This document shows, piece by piece, positions 50,003 through 58,613 of a DNA stretch of 64,000 nt (positions within the stretch are counted from its first letter, which is position 1; the number at the start of each line of letters is the position of its first letter). Below the pieces are notes generated by a model, which saw only the letters and a list, made by a program, of their open reading frames with translations, was not told the DNA's origin and did no database searches. The stretch lies in assembly GCA_038746605.1 (NCBI GenBank), contig JBCDKM010000021.1:1-64000 (forward strand). The letters run 5' to 3'. The translations under genes and the position numbers were made by a program. This DNA is from Rubricoccus sp038746605. Its GTDB lineage: Bacteria; Bacteroidota; Rhodothermia; Rhodothermales; Rubricoccaceae.

Positions 50003-50797
50003 TCAGAGGCTGAACAGCGCGCGGGCGTTGGCAGATGTCGCCTCCTCGATCTCTTCCACAGACTGACCACGGAGCAACGCCAGCCGCTCCGCCACGAGAC
50101 GGACATAGCTCGGCTCGTTCCGCTTCCCGCGATGGGGGGTCGGGGCGAGATACGGCGCGTCGGTCTCCAACACGAGGCGGTCCAACGGCACCTCCCCGAT
50201 GGCCTCCGGCACCCCACCATTCTTGAACGTGAGCGTGCCGCCCAGACCGAGGTAGAACCCGAGATCGAGCACCTCGGCAGCCAGCCACTCCGGTCCCGAG
50301 AAGCAGTGGAAGACGCCGGTCAGCATCCCCTCGTGCGTGTCGCGCGCCTCCCGGAGAATGCGGAGCAAGTCCTGAGAACACTCGTCCGACCCCTTTTTGT
50401 CCCGGTTGTGGAGCACGATGGGTAGCCCCGTCTCCATCGCGAGGCGGGCGTGGGCGCGCAGGCTCTCCTTCTGCGCGTCGATGTGGTCGCGGGTCCAGTA
50501 GTAGTCCAGGCCCGTCTCCCCCACGGCCACGATGCGCTCGTCCCGCGCGAGATCCGCGATGGCGTTCAGGTCCGCCTCGGCCATCTCATGGACGTAGCTG
50601 GGGTGGATGCCCGCCATCGCGCGGAGATCGGGTGTGGACGTGTTCTCCGCGAGGTCGAGCGCAGTGTGGACGCTCGCGAGATCCACGGCGGGCATCAGGA
50701 TCATCCCGACGCCCGCCTCGCGAGCACGGGCGAGAATCGCCGGACGATCCGCTTGGAACTGCGGGAGGTAGAGATGGGCGTGGGTGTCGATCAGCAT
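50003..50797 (-). CDS. tatD: TatD-family metal-dependent hydrolase
   Basis: A 264-residue TIM-barrel DNase/hydrolase. MLIDTHAHLYLPQF gives the H-x-H metal site, VAVGETGLDYYW the Glu, VLHNRD and VFHCFSG the two His, and LETDAPYLAPTPHRGKRNEP the Asp with the family's PxPxRGK/RN motif. The ATG at 50797 is used; upstream codons in the open frame run into the divergent kinase gene. Cytosolic nuclease/quality-control enzyme. Confidence 0.95.
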   Translation of the reverse strand: MLIDTHAHLYLPQFQADRPAILARAREAGVGMILMPAVDLASVHTALDLAENTSTPDLRAMAGIHPSYVHEMAEADLNAIADLARDERIVAVGETGLDYYWTRDHIDAQKESLRAHARLAMETGLPIVLHNRDKKGSDECSQDLLRILREARDTHEGMLTGVFHCFSGPEWLAAEVLDLGFYLGLGGTLTFKNGGVPEAIGEVPLDRLVLETDAPYLAPTPHRGKRNEPSYVRLVAERLALLRGQSVEEIEEATSANARALFSL

Positions 50798-50838
50798 GGG
50801 CACAAGATCGGCCCTGCCAGGGGCGGGCGGAGCGCCGG

Positions 50839-50845
50839 TAGTTTG
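50839..50845 (+). promoter_or_regulatory. Putative -7 element, near-leaderless start of the LytS-like gene
   Basis: TAGTTTG ends 4 nt before GTG 50850. If it is a -7 box the transcript would begin at about the start codon. No TTG lies 19-20 nt upstream. Confidence 0.3.
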
Positions 50846-50849
50846 GAGC

Positions 50850-53327
50850 GTGTCCGGCCCCGACTCCCTCGCTCCCCGCTGGCGCGTCCGCCTCCTGATC
50901 GGCGCGACGGCGCTGCTCGCACTCCTGCCGCTGGGTCGCCTCGCGATGAACTGGTGGACGGTGGAACAGGTCGTGGACGTGCAACTCGGCGAGACGCCGC
51001 CGCGCGGCTCCGTGGGTGTCCGCTGGACCGACGCGGACGAGGGCATCGTGGCGGCCTACGTCTTCCCCCCAGGCCCAGCCTACGAGCAGGGCTTCCGCGA
51101 CGGCGACCGCCTCGTGGAACTGGACTACCAGCCGTTCTTCGCGGCGGACGACGTGGAGGGCACCGTGCAACGCGCTACCGGCGTCGTCCTCGCGATCACC
51201 GGCCTCCGGGGCGACGCCTCGCGCACGCTCGATGTACCCGTCGCGGAAGACCCAACCTTTCTCTACCCCCTCTCTGCTGCGCTCTGGACCGCCACCGGCT
51301 GGGGGTTCGCGCTCGTCACCCTCGTGCACGTCCTGGCGCTCGCGAGCGTGCGTCCGCTGGCTCGTCGCGCGAGGCGGGCACAGGGCGCGGCGGCGCTCAT
51401 CACGGCCGCGCTCGTCTGGGTGGGCGGCAACCTCGTCCGGCACCTCTGGGTCACGCTCGCGGGCTACCCGTCGCTGGACGGCCCCCTCGCGATGGGAGTC
51501 TTCGACGCGCTGACACTCCTTGCCCTCGCGGGGTGGATCGCTTTTCCGGCGCTACTCATCCGGCGCAGCCTCGTGGACGACCGCTGGCTCTCCCTCGCGA
51601 GCCGAGGCGCGAGGTGGGCGCTCTGGGTCCCGCCCCTCGTTCTCGGCGGCACCGTCACCTGGGCCACGCTCACCGGCCACATCGGGCCGCTCCCGCCAGA
51701 TGCGCTCGTCGGGCCGATTTTGTTCTACGTCTGCGTGTACGTCGCTGCCGCGACCGGCCTCACGCTCGCATGGACGTGGCGACAGCCCACGACGAAGGCA
51801 GGCATCTGGAGCCGAGCAGCGAGCGCCTTCGTGATGGTGCTCGCCCTTGCAGGCGCCCTGTTCGTCTACAACGCACTCCCGGCATTTGAGGACCGGGTCA
51901 CGGCCGGATGGTTCGTCGTGGCGTTGCAGTTGTTCTCGCTGCTCCCTGTCCTGCTCGTCTCGGCGTCCACGCTCCAGTACGGGCGATTTCGGACGCTCGT
52001 CGCGCGAAGCTTCGCCACGGGCGCCGCGCTCGCCGCCGTGTTCGTCTTCGTCGTCCTCGGGGCGGTGGTAATGCGAGCGCTGGGGCTCGACGTAACGGGA
52101 TCCGGCCCGGTCGCCCTCGGGGTCTGGACCGTCGTGCTGCTGCTGCTCGCGGACTGGCTCTCGCCCGCGTTTCGCCGGTTCATCGCACGGGTCGTGCAGA
52201 GTGACCGCCAGCGAGCACGTCTCTCCCTGGACCGCCTCGGCGAAGGCCTGCGCCGCCTCGATTCTGTTGAAGCCCTCGCACAGACGACAGCGAAATCCGT
52301 CGGTCATGCGGTCGGAGCGCGATCCGCCGTGGTCTTCCTCCGCGAGACGGATGGCGAGAGTTGGGTGCGCGAAGGCTTCCGGCCCGAGCCGCCACACTTC
52401 ACGGTCGTAGAACTGGAACGCGCCTGGGACGAGCTTCGCGAGGGCGGCGGCGTCTGGTCACGGAACGCCGAGTTAGACGAGACCGATCTCCCGGACGCGA
52501 TCAGCGCGAGACTGCGCGGGATCGGCGTGGCACTGGCCGTGCCGGTCGTGGGAACGGCGGGCGAGCCTGCGGGACTCATCGCGGTCTCGCGCAAGGAGCG
52601 CCGCCTCGCGGTCTACAACGTGGAAGAAGTCGAGGCGCTCAAGTCCCTCGCTGCCCAACTCGCTCTCGCGACCGACCGCCTCGCGCTGCTGGAACGCGAG
52701 CGCCAACTCGTCCGCCGCACCGCCGAGGCGGAGTTGGCCGCCCTTCGCGCCCAGATCAGCCCCCACTTCCTCTTCAACGCGCTCAACACCATCGCCGCGC
52801 TCATCGCTGAGAAGCCCGACGAGGCCGAGGCGACGGTCGAGACGCTGGCGGGGCTCTTCCGCGACGTGCTGACCTCCTCGGGCAAGCGGTTCGTGCCACT
52901 CAGCGCCGAGATGCGGCTCGTCAAGCGCTACCTCGCCATCGAGAAAGCCCGCTTCGGGGCCCGCCTCGACATCCGCGTGGACGTGCCCGACGACCTCCGC
53001 GACGTCCCCGTCCCCGCCTTCGCCGTGCAGACGCTCGTCGAGAACGCTGTCAAGCATGGCATCGAGGGCAAGCGCGGGGGCGGCGCGGTGCGCATCGAAG
53101 CGCGCGAGGCTGGAGACACCGCCGAAGTGACGGTCGCGGATACGGGCGTCGGCATCCCGGCGCTGTTCGCTTCCGGCGACGGAGCCGCGCCGCATGTCGA
53201 ATTTTACGGCGTCGGCCTCTCCAACGTCTCGGACCGCCTCCGCCAACTCTACGGCGACGACCATCACCTGTCCATCCGCAGCTCGCCCGAGGGCACTGCG
53301 GCCACCCTGCTCCTTCCCCTCTCCTGA
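50850..53327 (+). CDS. LytS-type sensor kinase with periplasmic PDZ-like domain
   Basis: An 825-residue kinase. Helix 1 (about 12-30) is followed by a PDZ-like domain (about 50-125: GIVAAYVFPPGPAYEQGFRD, GDRLVELDY). Seven or so helices (135-440), a GAF-like region (about 495-630), a His-kinase domain with ISPHFLFNALNTIAALIAEK (His near 639) and a HATPase ending in YGVGLSNVSDRLRQLYGDDH complete it. The last is the LytS/YehU (HPK8) type. GTG 50850 is preferred. It lies 2 bp upstream of its LytTR regulator. Confidence 0.93.
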   Translation: MSGPDSLAPRWRVRLLIGATALLALLPLGRLAMNWWTVEQVVDVQLGETPPRGSVGVRWTDADEGIVAAYVFPPGPAYEQGFRDGDRLVELDYQPFFAADDVEGTVQRATGVVLAITGLRGDASRTLDVPVAEDPTFLYPLSAALWTATGWGFALVTLVHVLALASVRPLARRARRAQGAAALITAALVWVGGNLVRHLWVTLAGYPSLDGPLAMGVFDALTLLALAGWIAFPALLIRRSLVDDRWLSLASRGARWALWVPPLVLGGTVTWATLTGHIGPLPPDALVGPILFYVCVYVAAATGLTLAWTWRQPTTKAGIWSRAASAFVMVLALAGALFVYNALPAFEDRVTAGWFVVALQLFSLLPVLLVSASTLQYGRFRTLVARSFATGAALAAVFVFVVLGAVVMRALGLDVTGSGPVALGVWTVVLLLLADWLSPAFRRFIARVVQSDRQRARLSLDRLGEGLRRLDSVEALAQTTAKSVGHAVGARSAVVFLRETDGESWVREGFRPEPPHFTVVELERAWDELREGGGVWSRNAELDETDLPDAISARLRGIGVALAVPVVGTAGEPAGLIAVSRKERRLAVYNVEEVEALKSLAAQLALATDRLALLERERQLVRRTAEAELAALRAQISPHFLFNALNTIAALIAEKPDEAEATVETLAGLFRDVLTSSGKRFVPLSAEMRLVKRYLAIEKARFGARLDIRVDVPDDLRDVPVPAFAVQTLVENAVKHGIEGKRGGGAVRIEAREAGDTAEVTVADTGVGIPALFASGDGAAPHVEFYGVGLSNVSDRLRQLYGDDHHLSIRSSPEGTAATLLLPLS

Positions 53328-53329
53328 CC

Positions 53330-54118
53330 ATGCTCCACGTCCTCATCGCCGACGACGAGGCTCCCGCTCGCTCCCGCCTCCGCCGTCTCCTCGCGCCCCT
53401 CGAAACCAGCGGGGCCATCGGTCCCATCGATGAAGCCGAGGACGGAGTGGACGCACTCGACAAGCTCTCCGCCGGAAACCATGACCTCGCGTTCCTCGAT
53501 GTCCGCATGCCTGGCCTCGACGGGTTCGATGTGATCGACAAGCTGGCGCCGGAGGCCCGCCCGGCCGTGGTGTTCACGACCGCGTACGACGAGTACGCCA
53601 TCCGCGCCTTCGAGGCCAACGCCGTCGACTACCTCCTCAAGCCCATCGAGGCGGAGCGACTCGAAGAGGCCGTCGGCCGTGCGAAGGACCGCGCCGAGGA
53701 CGACGGCGACCGCCTCGCGACGCTCCTAGAGACTCTCGATGCGGATGCTTCCTCCGCGCCCACCCCAACGGAGGAGCCCATCCGCCAGCTTTCCATCCCC
53801 GCGCGAGACCGCCTCCTCGTGGTTCAGGCTACGGACATCCTCGCGGCCGAGGTCAACGATGGCATCACGAACCTCTTCGTGCAAGACGGCCCCCAGCTTC
53901 GTCGCCACATCGTCCCCTTCACGCTCGACGCCCTCGAATCCCGCCTCGACCCACGCGACTTCATGCGTGTCCACCGCAGCGCCATCGTGCACGTCGGGCG
54001 CATCCGCGAGATGATCCCCTGGTTCTCCGGCCGCTACAAGTTGGTGCTGGAGGGCGGGCACGAGGTCGTCGCCAGCCGGGCGCGTTCGCGCGAGTTGAAG
54101 GACCGATTGGCGCTGTAA
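53330..54118 (+). CDS. LytTR-family response regulator
   Basis: A 262-residue regulator. The receiver has LIADDEAPARSRLRRLL, phospho-acceptor Asp (about 57) in LAFLDVRMPGLDG and Lys in YLLKPIEAERLEEA. A linker precedes the LytTR DNA-binding domain (about 155-260): FMRVHRSAIVHVGRIREMIP and ELKDRLAL. It is the partner of the LytS-like kinase 2 bp upstream. LytTR regulators bind imperfect direct repeats; none was identified. Confidence 0.95.
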   Translation: MLHVLIADDEAPARSRLRRLLAPLETSGAIGPIDEAEDGVDALDKLSAGNHDLAFLDVRMPGLDGFDVIDKLAPEARPAVVFTTAYDEYAIRAFEANAVDYLLKPIEAERLEEAVGRAKDRAEDDGDRLATLLETLDADASSAPTPTEEPIRQLSIPARDRLLVVQATDILAAEVNDGITNLFVQDGPQLRRHIVPFTLDALESRLDPRDFMRVHRSAIVHVGRIREMIPWFSGRYKLVLEGGHEVVASRARSRELKDRLAL

Positions 54119-54184
54119 GTCTCGCGCCGCGCGGACGAGATCTCGAACGGGCGCTGGGTCTTCGCGATACCGAGAAGATGACCG

Positions 54185-54215
54185 TTTGGGCGTCCTCAAA
54201 TCGCGCCCTATACTG
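54185..54215 (+). promoter_or_regulatory. Putative promoter of the SpoIID-like gene
   Basis: TTTG (54185-54188), a 20-nt spacer and TATACTG (54209-54215) approximate the Bacteroidota -33/-7 pattern. The leader would be about 85 nt. It lies in the 189-bp gap after the LytTR gene. Confidence 0.45.
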
Positions 54216-54307
54216 GGCGTGTCCGTCGCATGGACGAGACGGATCTGGGCATCATCCTTAAGCATCGCGCGCGCGAGACGATACCGGGACCCTCTCCCCT
54301 CGTGCCC

Positions 54308-55696
54308 ATGTCCCGCTTGCTTCTCGTTCTCGGCCTCCTTTTCGGCACCGTCGCCGCCGACGCCCAGTACATCCGTGTCCGCCTCTTCGAAGGCCGGGGC
54401 GGCTCCTCCGCCCGCTTCATTTCCAACGACGCTGCGATGGTCGTGTCCGTAGACGGCACCGTCGTCGCGACGGCCGTTCCCGGTGAGGTCGTCCATGTAG
54501 AGCGCGAGGGCAGTGGGTTGGATGTCTCCGCCGAGAACGTCCGCCGGTCCGGTTCCAGCGTCGAGATCGTGTCAGACGGGATCGTCCGCCTCCGCACGGG
54601 CCGGTACAATCGGACGTACCGAGGCGCCTTCGAGATCGGACGCAGTTCACGCGGCTTGCGGATCGTCAACCGGGTGGACGTGGAGCCGTACGTCGCGAGC
54701 GTCGTGGCGACCGAGTATCCGTTTCGCGAGATCGAGGGCGTGAAGGCGCAGGCTGTCCTCGCGAGGACGTACGCCCTCCGCCATCGCGGCGACCACACCC
54801 ACTACGACGTGGAGGACACGCAGCGCTCGCAGGTCTACAAGGGGGAAGGCGTCGCGACGGAGACCACGCGCGAGGCGGCGCTACTCACCACCGGCCAGGT
54901 ACTCCGCTACGGCAGCGATCTCGTGGAGGCGGTCTACAGTTCCTCCAGCGGCGGCCACAGCGCCAACAACGAGGACGTGTGGAACAGCACACCCGTCCCC
55001 TACCTTCGCGGTCGGCCGGACCCCTTCGATGCGGAATCCCCCCAGCACCGGTGGAGCACCTCCGCCGATGCCTCGCGAGTCCACCGGGCGCTCTCGCGCT
55101 ACGGCTCCGTGAACGCGATTTACCCCGAGCGCTCTACGACCGGCCACCTCCGGCGCGTCCGGCTAGAGCCTGTCGGTCGGACCATTACGGGCTCTCAGTT
55201 CCGCGCCGCGATCAACGCGAGGCTCGGCTACCGCACGTTGCTCAGCACCAACATGGATGTGCGCCGCTCCGGCGACCGCTACGTCTTCGATGGCGGCGGC
55301 TTCGGCCACGGCGTTGGGATGAGCCAATATGGCGCGCGAGGCCGCGCGAAGGCCGGGCATCCGTACGAGGACATCCTCGCGCATTACTTCCCCGGCACTG
55401 CGCTCGGCGACGTGGAAGGCGGTTCCGCGCGTCCGCTCGTCGCAGCCGGGAGCTACCGCACGCGTCCCATCCGCCGCGCCGACGCCCGCGCAGGCATCAC
55501 CGACTCGACCGCCTTCCCGATCCCCCCCGCCGATCCCCAGCCGCCCCGACGCCAGGTCGTGGAGCCCGACCGACGCCCGGCCTGGGTCGTCCGCGAGGCG
55601 TTGCCTAACGGAGATCGCGTCCGTTCGCGCCCAACGCCCCGCCGGGAGGCTCGCGACTCCGCGCCTGAGGAGACGACCCGCCGTCGCGGCTGGTAA
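54308..55696 (+). CDS. SpoIID/LytB domain protein
   Basis: A 462-residue exported protein. MSRLLLVLGLLFGTVAADAQ is a signal peptide. The SpoIID domain follows (about 110-380), with VVATEYPFREIEGVKAQAVL, ARTYALRHRG, VYSSSSGGHSANNEDVW and FGHGVGMSQYGARG, the usual catalytic/zinc-site segments of this peptidoglycan lytic transglycosylase or amidase-enhancer family. The last 80 residues are Pro/Arg-rich and disordered. ATG 54308 is chosen because it begins the signal peptide. Confidence 0.92.
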   Translation: MSRLLLVLGLLFGTVAADAQYIRVRLFEGRGGSSARFISNDAAMVVSVDGTVVATAVPGEVVHVEREGSGLDVSAENVRRSGSSVEIVSDGIVRLRTGRYNRTYRGAFEIGRSSRGLRIVNRVDVEPYVASVVATEYPFREIEGVKAQAVLARTYALRHRGDHTHYDVEDTQRSQVYKGEGVATETTREAALLTTGQVLRYGSDLVEAVYSSSSGGHSANNEDVWNSTPVPYLRGRPDPFDAESPQHRWSTSADASRVHRALSRYGSVNAIYPERSTTGHLRRVRLEPVGRTITGSQFRAAINARLGYRTLLSTNMDVRRSGDRYVFDGGGFGHGVGMSQYGARGRAKAGHPYEDILAHYFPGTALGDVEGGSARPLVAAGSYRTRPIRRADARAGITDSTAFPIPPADPQPPRRQVVEPDRRPAWVVREALPNGDRVRSRPTPRREARDSAPEETTRRRGW

Positions 55697-55718
55697 TCGC
55701 CTCCTCAAGCTCGGTGGT

Positions 55719-55738
55719 CCGCCTCGGTGCCGAGGCGG
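55719..55738. repeat. Copy of 20-bp dispersed palindrome, intergenic
   Basis: CCGCCTCGGTGCCGAGGCGG lies in the 48-bp gap between the convergent SpoIID-like gene and asparaginase gene, where it may also terminate transcription. This copy is identical to the one at 35758-35777, which lies inside a gene. Confidence 0.85.
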
Positions 55739-55744
55739 GCAGAG

Positions 55745-56722
55745 CTACGCGTCGAGCGAGGTCCACGCACCGCCCTCGGGCGTCCAGCCGCCTCTCGCCA
55801 TGCGGGGCGTGGTGAAGGCCCATCCGCCACGACCCGTCCGGTCGAGCGCGATGAGTCCGCCCGTCGCCGCCGTCGCGCCGGGCCAGCGGACGATTTCGCG
55901 CATCGCGTCCAGCCGCTGCTGCGCGGCCTCATGGGGCGCGAGCCCTCGTTCGATTTCGGCTCCCGCTCGCGCGCAGAGTTGCACGGTGGAGATCGCCTCG
56001 CCCCAGCCGGTGGCAGAGAGCGCCGCGTGCCCGTCCGCCCAGAATCCAGAGCCGACGATGGGACTGTCTCCCACTCGCCCAGGCCGGGTGAACGGCGCCC
56101 CGCCCGTGGAAGTCGCCGCTGCCAACCGCCCGTCCGCATCGAGCGCGACGCAGCCGACCGTGCCGCGCGGAGCCTCGCCAGAAAACGCCCTGCTCGTGTG
56201 GAAGCCTTGTTCTTCGAGGAGTCGCTCGTATCGCGCTCGCTCTCTCGCGACGATTAGCCTCTCGGGCTCCACGTGCGGCATTCCCAGTTCGGCAGCGAAT
56301 CGCTCCGCGCCCTCGCCGACGAGTAGCCGCGCCTGCCCGTCGCCCTCGGCCACCCGTGCCGCGAGGCGGACCGGGTGCGCCACCGTCCGCACATTCGCGA
56401 CGGCGCCCCACGCCATTGACTGGCCGTCCATCACACCCGCATCCAGCTGGGGCCGCCCGTCACGGTCCAGCACGGCACCGACACCGGCGTCGAACGCGGG
56501 ATGGGCTTCGAGCACGGCGACGGTCTCCACGACGATCTCCATCGCGGACCAGCCGCGCTCCGCTAGCTGACGCGCCCTCGCGAGGGCTCTGCCGAGGCCG
56601 TCGAGGTGGGCGTCGGTCTCTTCTCGCGGGATGGCCCAGGCGCCTCCATGCACGAGGACGGCGGGGCGACCACGAGGGGTTGCCTCCGACCTCGCGCTCA
56701 CCTGGGGCTCGCCCCACTCCAC
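55745..56722 (-). CDS. Isoaspartyl peptidase / plant-type L-asparaginase
   Basis: A 325-residue N-terminal-nucleophile hydrolase precursor. VLVHGGAWAIPREE starts the alpha subunit; the autocleavage site is PRGTVGCVALD with the nucleophile Thr 188, and the beta subunit includes GDSPIVGSGFWAD and SATGWGE. This is the IaaA/Asgx family that removes isoaspartyl dipeptides. The GTG start at 56722 shares a base with the stop of the yraN gene (TAGTG). Last gene of the gbsR-yraN-asparaginase operon. Confidence 0.92.
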   Translation of the reverse strand: MEWGEPQVSARSEATPRGRPAVLVHGGAWAIPREETDAHLDGLGRALARARQLAERGWSAMEIVVETVAVLEAHPAFDAGVGAVLDRDGRPQLDAGVMDGQSMAWGAVANVRTVAHPVRLAARVAEGDGQARLLVGEGAERFAAELGMPHVEPERLIVARERARYERLLEEQGFHTSRAFSGEAPRGTVGCVALDADGRLAAATSTGGAPFTRPGRVGDSPIVGSGFWADGHAALSATGWGEAISTVQLCARAGAEIERGLAPHEAAQQRLDAMREIVRWPGATAATGGLIALDRTGRGGWAFTTPRMARGGWTPEGGAWTSLDA

Positions 56723-57102
56723 TAGAAAAAGTAGCCGAAGGCGTTCTCGAAGTGCTCCACCTCGGGCTCGCCGTCACCGAAGAGGATCGCGACCACGTCG
56801 AAGCGGACGGGCGAGGGGAACAGCTTCCGCTCGTGCAGCCACGCCTCCGCCACGCGTCGGATGGACTTCTGCTTGGCCTCGTCCACGGCATCCTCCGGTC
56901 GGCCGAACCCTGTGCCTCGCCTCGCCTTCACCTCGATGAACACGATCTCGCCGCCGTCGTTCGCCGCGTTCGCCTCGAACATCACGAGGTCGATCTCTTC
57001 GCGCTCAAACCGGTAGTTGCGGTCGAAGAGCCGATAGCCCTTGGCCTCCAGGTACGCCGCCGCGAGGTCCTCGCCCTTTTTACCGAGTTCGGTCGTCGTC
57101 AC
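56722..57102 (-). CDS. yraN: YraN / UPF0102 endonuclease-like protein
   Basis: A 126-residue Holliday-junction-resolvase-like protein. GKKGEDLAAAYLEAKGYRLF, the D in EREEIDLVMFE and the E-x-K in IVFIEVKARRGTGFG form the restriction-endonuclease-like core. Length is normal for UPF0102. GTG start overlaps the TGA of the regulator gene upstream (GTGA). Role in DNA metabolism is assumed from the fold. Confidence 0.93.
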   Translation of the reverse strand: MTTTELGKKGEDLAAAYLEAKGYRLFDRNYRFEREEIDLVMFEANAANDGGEIVFIEVKARRGTGFGRPEDAVDEAKQKSIRRVAEAWLHERKLFPSPVRFDVVAILFGDGEPEVEHFENAFGYFF

Positions 57103-57692
57103 GCGCTCGGGGCTGGGTCGTCCGAACGGAGACGCGAGGCAAACCGGACGAGCTGGTGGAGCCGCTCCGCACGGCGTCCTCGGAGAATGGGCAAGAGAGC
57201 CGTCGTGAAGTCGTCGAACATCTCCATCACGTCCACGAGCTTCTCGATGCGCTCCGCGAAGGCGGCCTCTTGTGGGTCTTCGCCTTCAGACTGACGGAGG
57301 TCGAGCGCGACATCAGACAACGCGCGCTGAACAGGCGCGATCTCGCGGCGCTGACGCTCCTCGATGATGATCGTCGTGAGGCGCCAGACATCCTGCTCCG
57401 CTTCGAAGTAGTCCTTGCGGCTGCCCGGCCGGTGCATCTTGCGGACCAACCCCCAGTCCAGCAGCGCGCGGAGATTCATGTTGGCGTTCCCTCGCGAGAT
57501 CGCGAGCCGCTCCATGATCTCGTCCGTGTCGAGCGGCTCGCCCGAAGCATAGAGAAGGGCGTGGATGATCGCCATGGTACGGTTGATGCCCCAATGCGAG
57601 GCCATCTCCCCCCAGAGACGAACGAACTCGTCTAGCGCCGCGCGATGCTGCTCAGACGTAACCGGCGAAGTCTCGGGTGTGGTTTCACTCAT
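57099..57692 (-). CDS. GbsR/MarR-family transcriptional regulator
   Basis: A 197-residue regulator. EFVRLWGEMASHWGINRTMA is the GbsR opening; the winged helix is GEPLDTDEIMERLAISRGNA to NLRALLDWGLVRKMH with a wing RPGSRKDYFEAE. C-terminal helices mediate dimerisation. It is first gene of an operon with yraN and the asparaginase, all linked by overlaps. A 9-bp inverted repeat (57702-57736) lies just upstream and could be its own operator. Known GbsR proteins sense osmolytes; the ligand here is unknown. Confidence 0.92.
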   Translation of the reverse strand: MSETTPETSPVTSEQHRAALDEFVRLWGEMASHWGINRTMAIIHALLYASGEPLDTDEIMERLAISRGNANMNLRALLDWGLVRKMHRPGSRKDYFEAEQDVWRLTTIIIEERQRREIAPVQRALSDVALDLRQSEGEDPQEAAFAERIEKLVDVMEMFDDFTTALLPILRGRRAERLHQLVRFASRLRSDDPAPSA

Positions 57693-57701
57693 GCCTGAAA
57701 C

Positions 57702-57736
57702 CAAGATACCGCTTCCCTCCTCTCCGAGGTATCTTG
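57702..57736. promoter_or_regulatory. 9-bp inverted repeat between divergent genes
   Basis: CAAGATACC (57702-57710) and GGTATCTTG (57728-57736) with 17 bp between. It lies between the gbsR-like start (57692) and the SAM-hydrolase start (57774). Each arm, read outwards, contains TATCTTG, which fits the TAnnTTG -7 box. So the repeat is either a regulator operator, a pair of divergent -7 boxes, or both. Confidence 0.65.
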
Positions 57737-57773
57737 TTTGATCGCGCTGTTTCACCCGCGTCGCGATCCTCTC

Positions 57774-58613
57774 GTGATCGTTACTCTCACCACGGACTTC
57801 GGCACAGCAGACGGCTACGTCGCCGCGATGAAAGGGACTGCGCTCGGCATCGCGCCGGACGTGCGGCTCATCGACGTCACGCACGAGATTCCTCCCCAGG
57901 ACGTGATGGAAGCCGCCTGGGTACTCCGGCAGTCCGCGTGGACGTTCCCACAGGGCACGATCCACCTCGCCGTCGTGGACCCCGGCGTTGGCACCTCGCG
58001 CCGTCCGCTGGCGGCCCGCTTCCGCCCTGCGGGAAGCGACCGAGAGCACCTCTTTGTAGGCCCAGACAACGGGTTGCTGTCGCTCATCTCGGATGGCCCA
58101 CCGTCGCGTGCGGTCGTGTTGGACCGGCCAGAGTTCTGGCGCTCCTCACGCACCAGCCGCACATTCCACGGGCGCGATGTGTTCGCTCCGGTCGCAGCAT
58201 ACCTGGCTCAGGATACCCAGTTGCGCGACCTCGGCAGCGTTACGGAGACCACCGCCACGCTGCGGTGGCCGCTCCCCATCGCGGATGCCTCCGGCGTGGA
58301 GGGCTCCATCTTGCACGTGGACCGGTACGGCAACTGCGTGACCAACATCCAGCGTGAGACCGTGGAGGCGCACCGCGCGGACCGTGCCGTCAAGGTTTAC
58401 GCCGGGAGCACCATCATTCGAGGGCTCAGCGAAACCTATGCGCACGCCGCCGCTGCCGAGCCCCTCGCGCTGTTTGGCAGTACCGGGGCTCTTGAGGTGA
58501 GTGTCAACAAAGGCAACGCGGCCCGCCTCCTGTCTCTCTCGCGAGGCCTTCCCGTCCGGTTGATCTTCGAGACCCGTTCGGAGCGGGTGCGCCGCCTCGC
58601 CGGAGCCGTATGA
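57774..58613 (+). CDS. SAM hydrolase / hydroxide adenosyltransferase (DUF62)
   Basis: A 279-residue enzyme that splits S-adenosylmethionine to adenosine and methionine. VIVTLTTDFGTADGYVAAMK holds the conserved Asp; VVDPGVGTSRRPLAAR, FVGPDNGLLS and HVDRYGNCVTNI are family motifs. GTG 57774 is the start because the protein should begin at this strand; the TTG at 57738 would fall on the promoter. It overlaps the next gene by 4 nt (ATGA). Confidence 0.92.
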   Translation: MIVTLTTDFGTADGYVAAMKGTALGIAPDVRLIDVTHEIPPQDVMEAAWVLRQSAWTFPQGTIHLAVVDPGVGTSRRPLAARFRPAGSDREHLFVGPDNGLLSLISDGPPSRAVVLDRPEFWRSSRTSRTFHGRDVFAPVAAYLAQDTQLRDLGSVTETTATLRWPLPIADASGVEGSILHVDRYGNCVTNIQRETVEAHRADRAVKVYAGSTIIRGLSETYAHAAAAEPLALFGSTGALEVSVNKGNAARLLSLSRGLPVRLIFETRSERVRRLAGAV

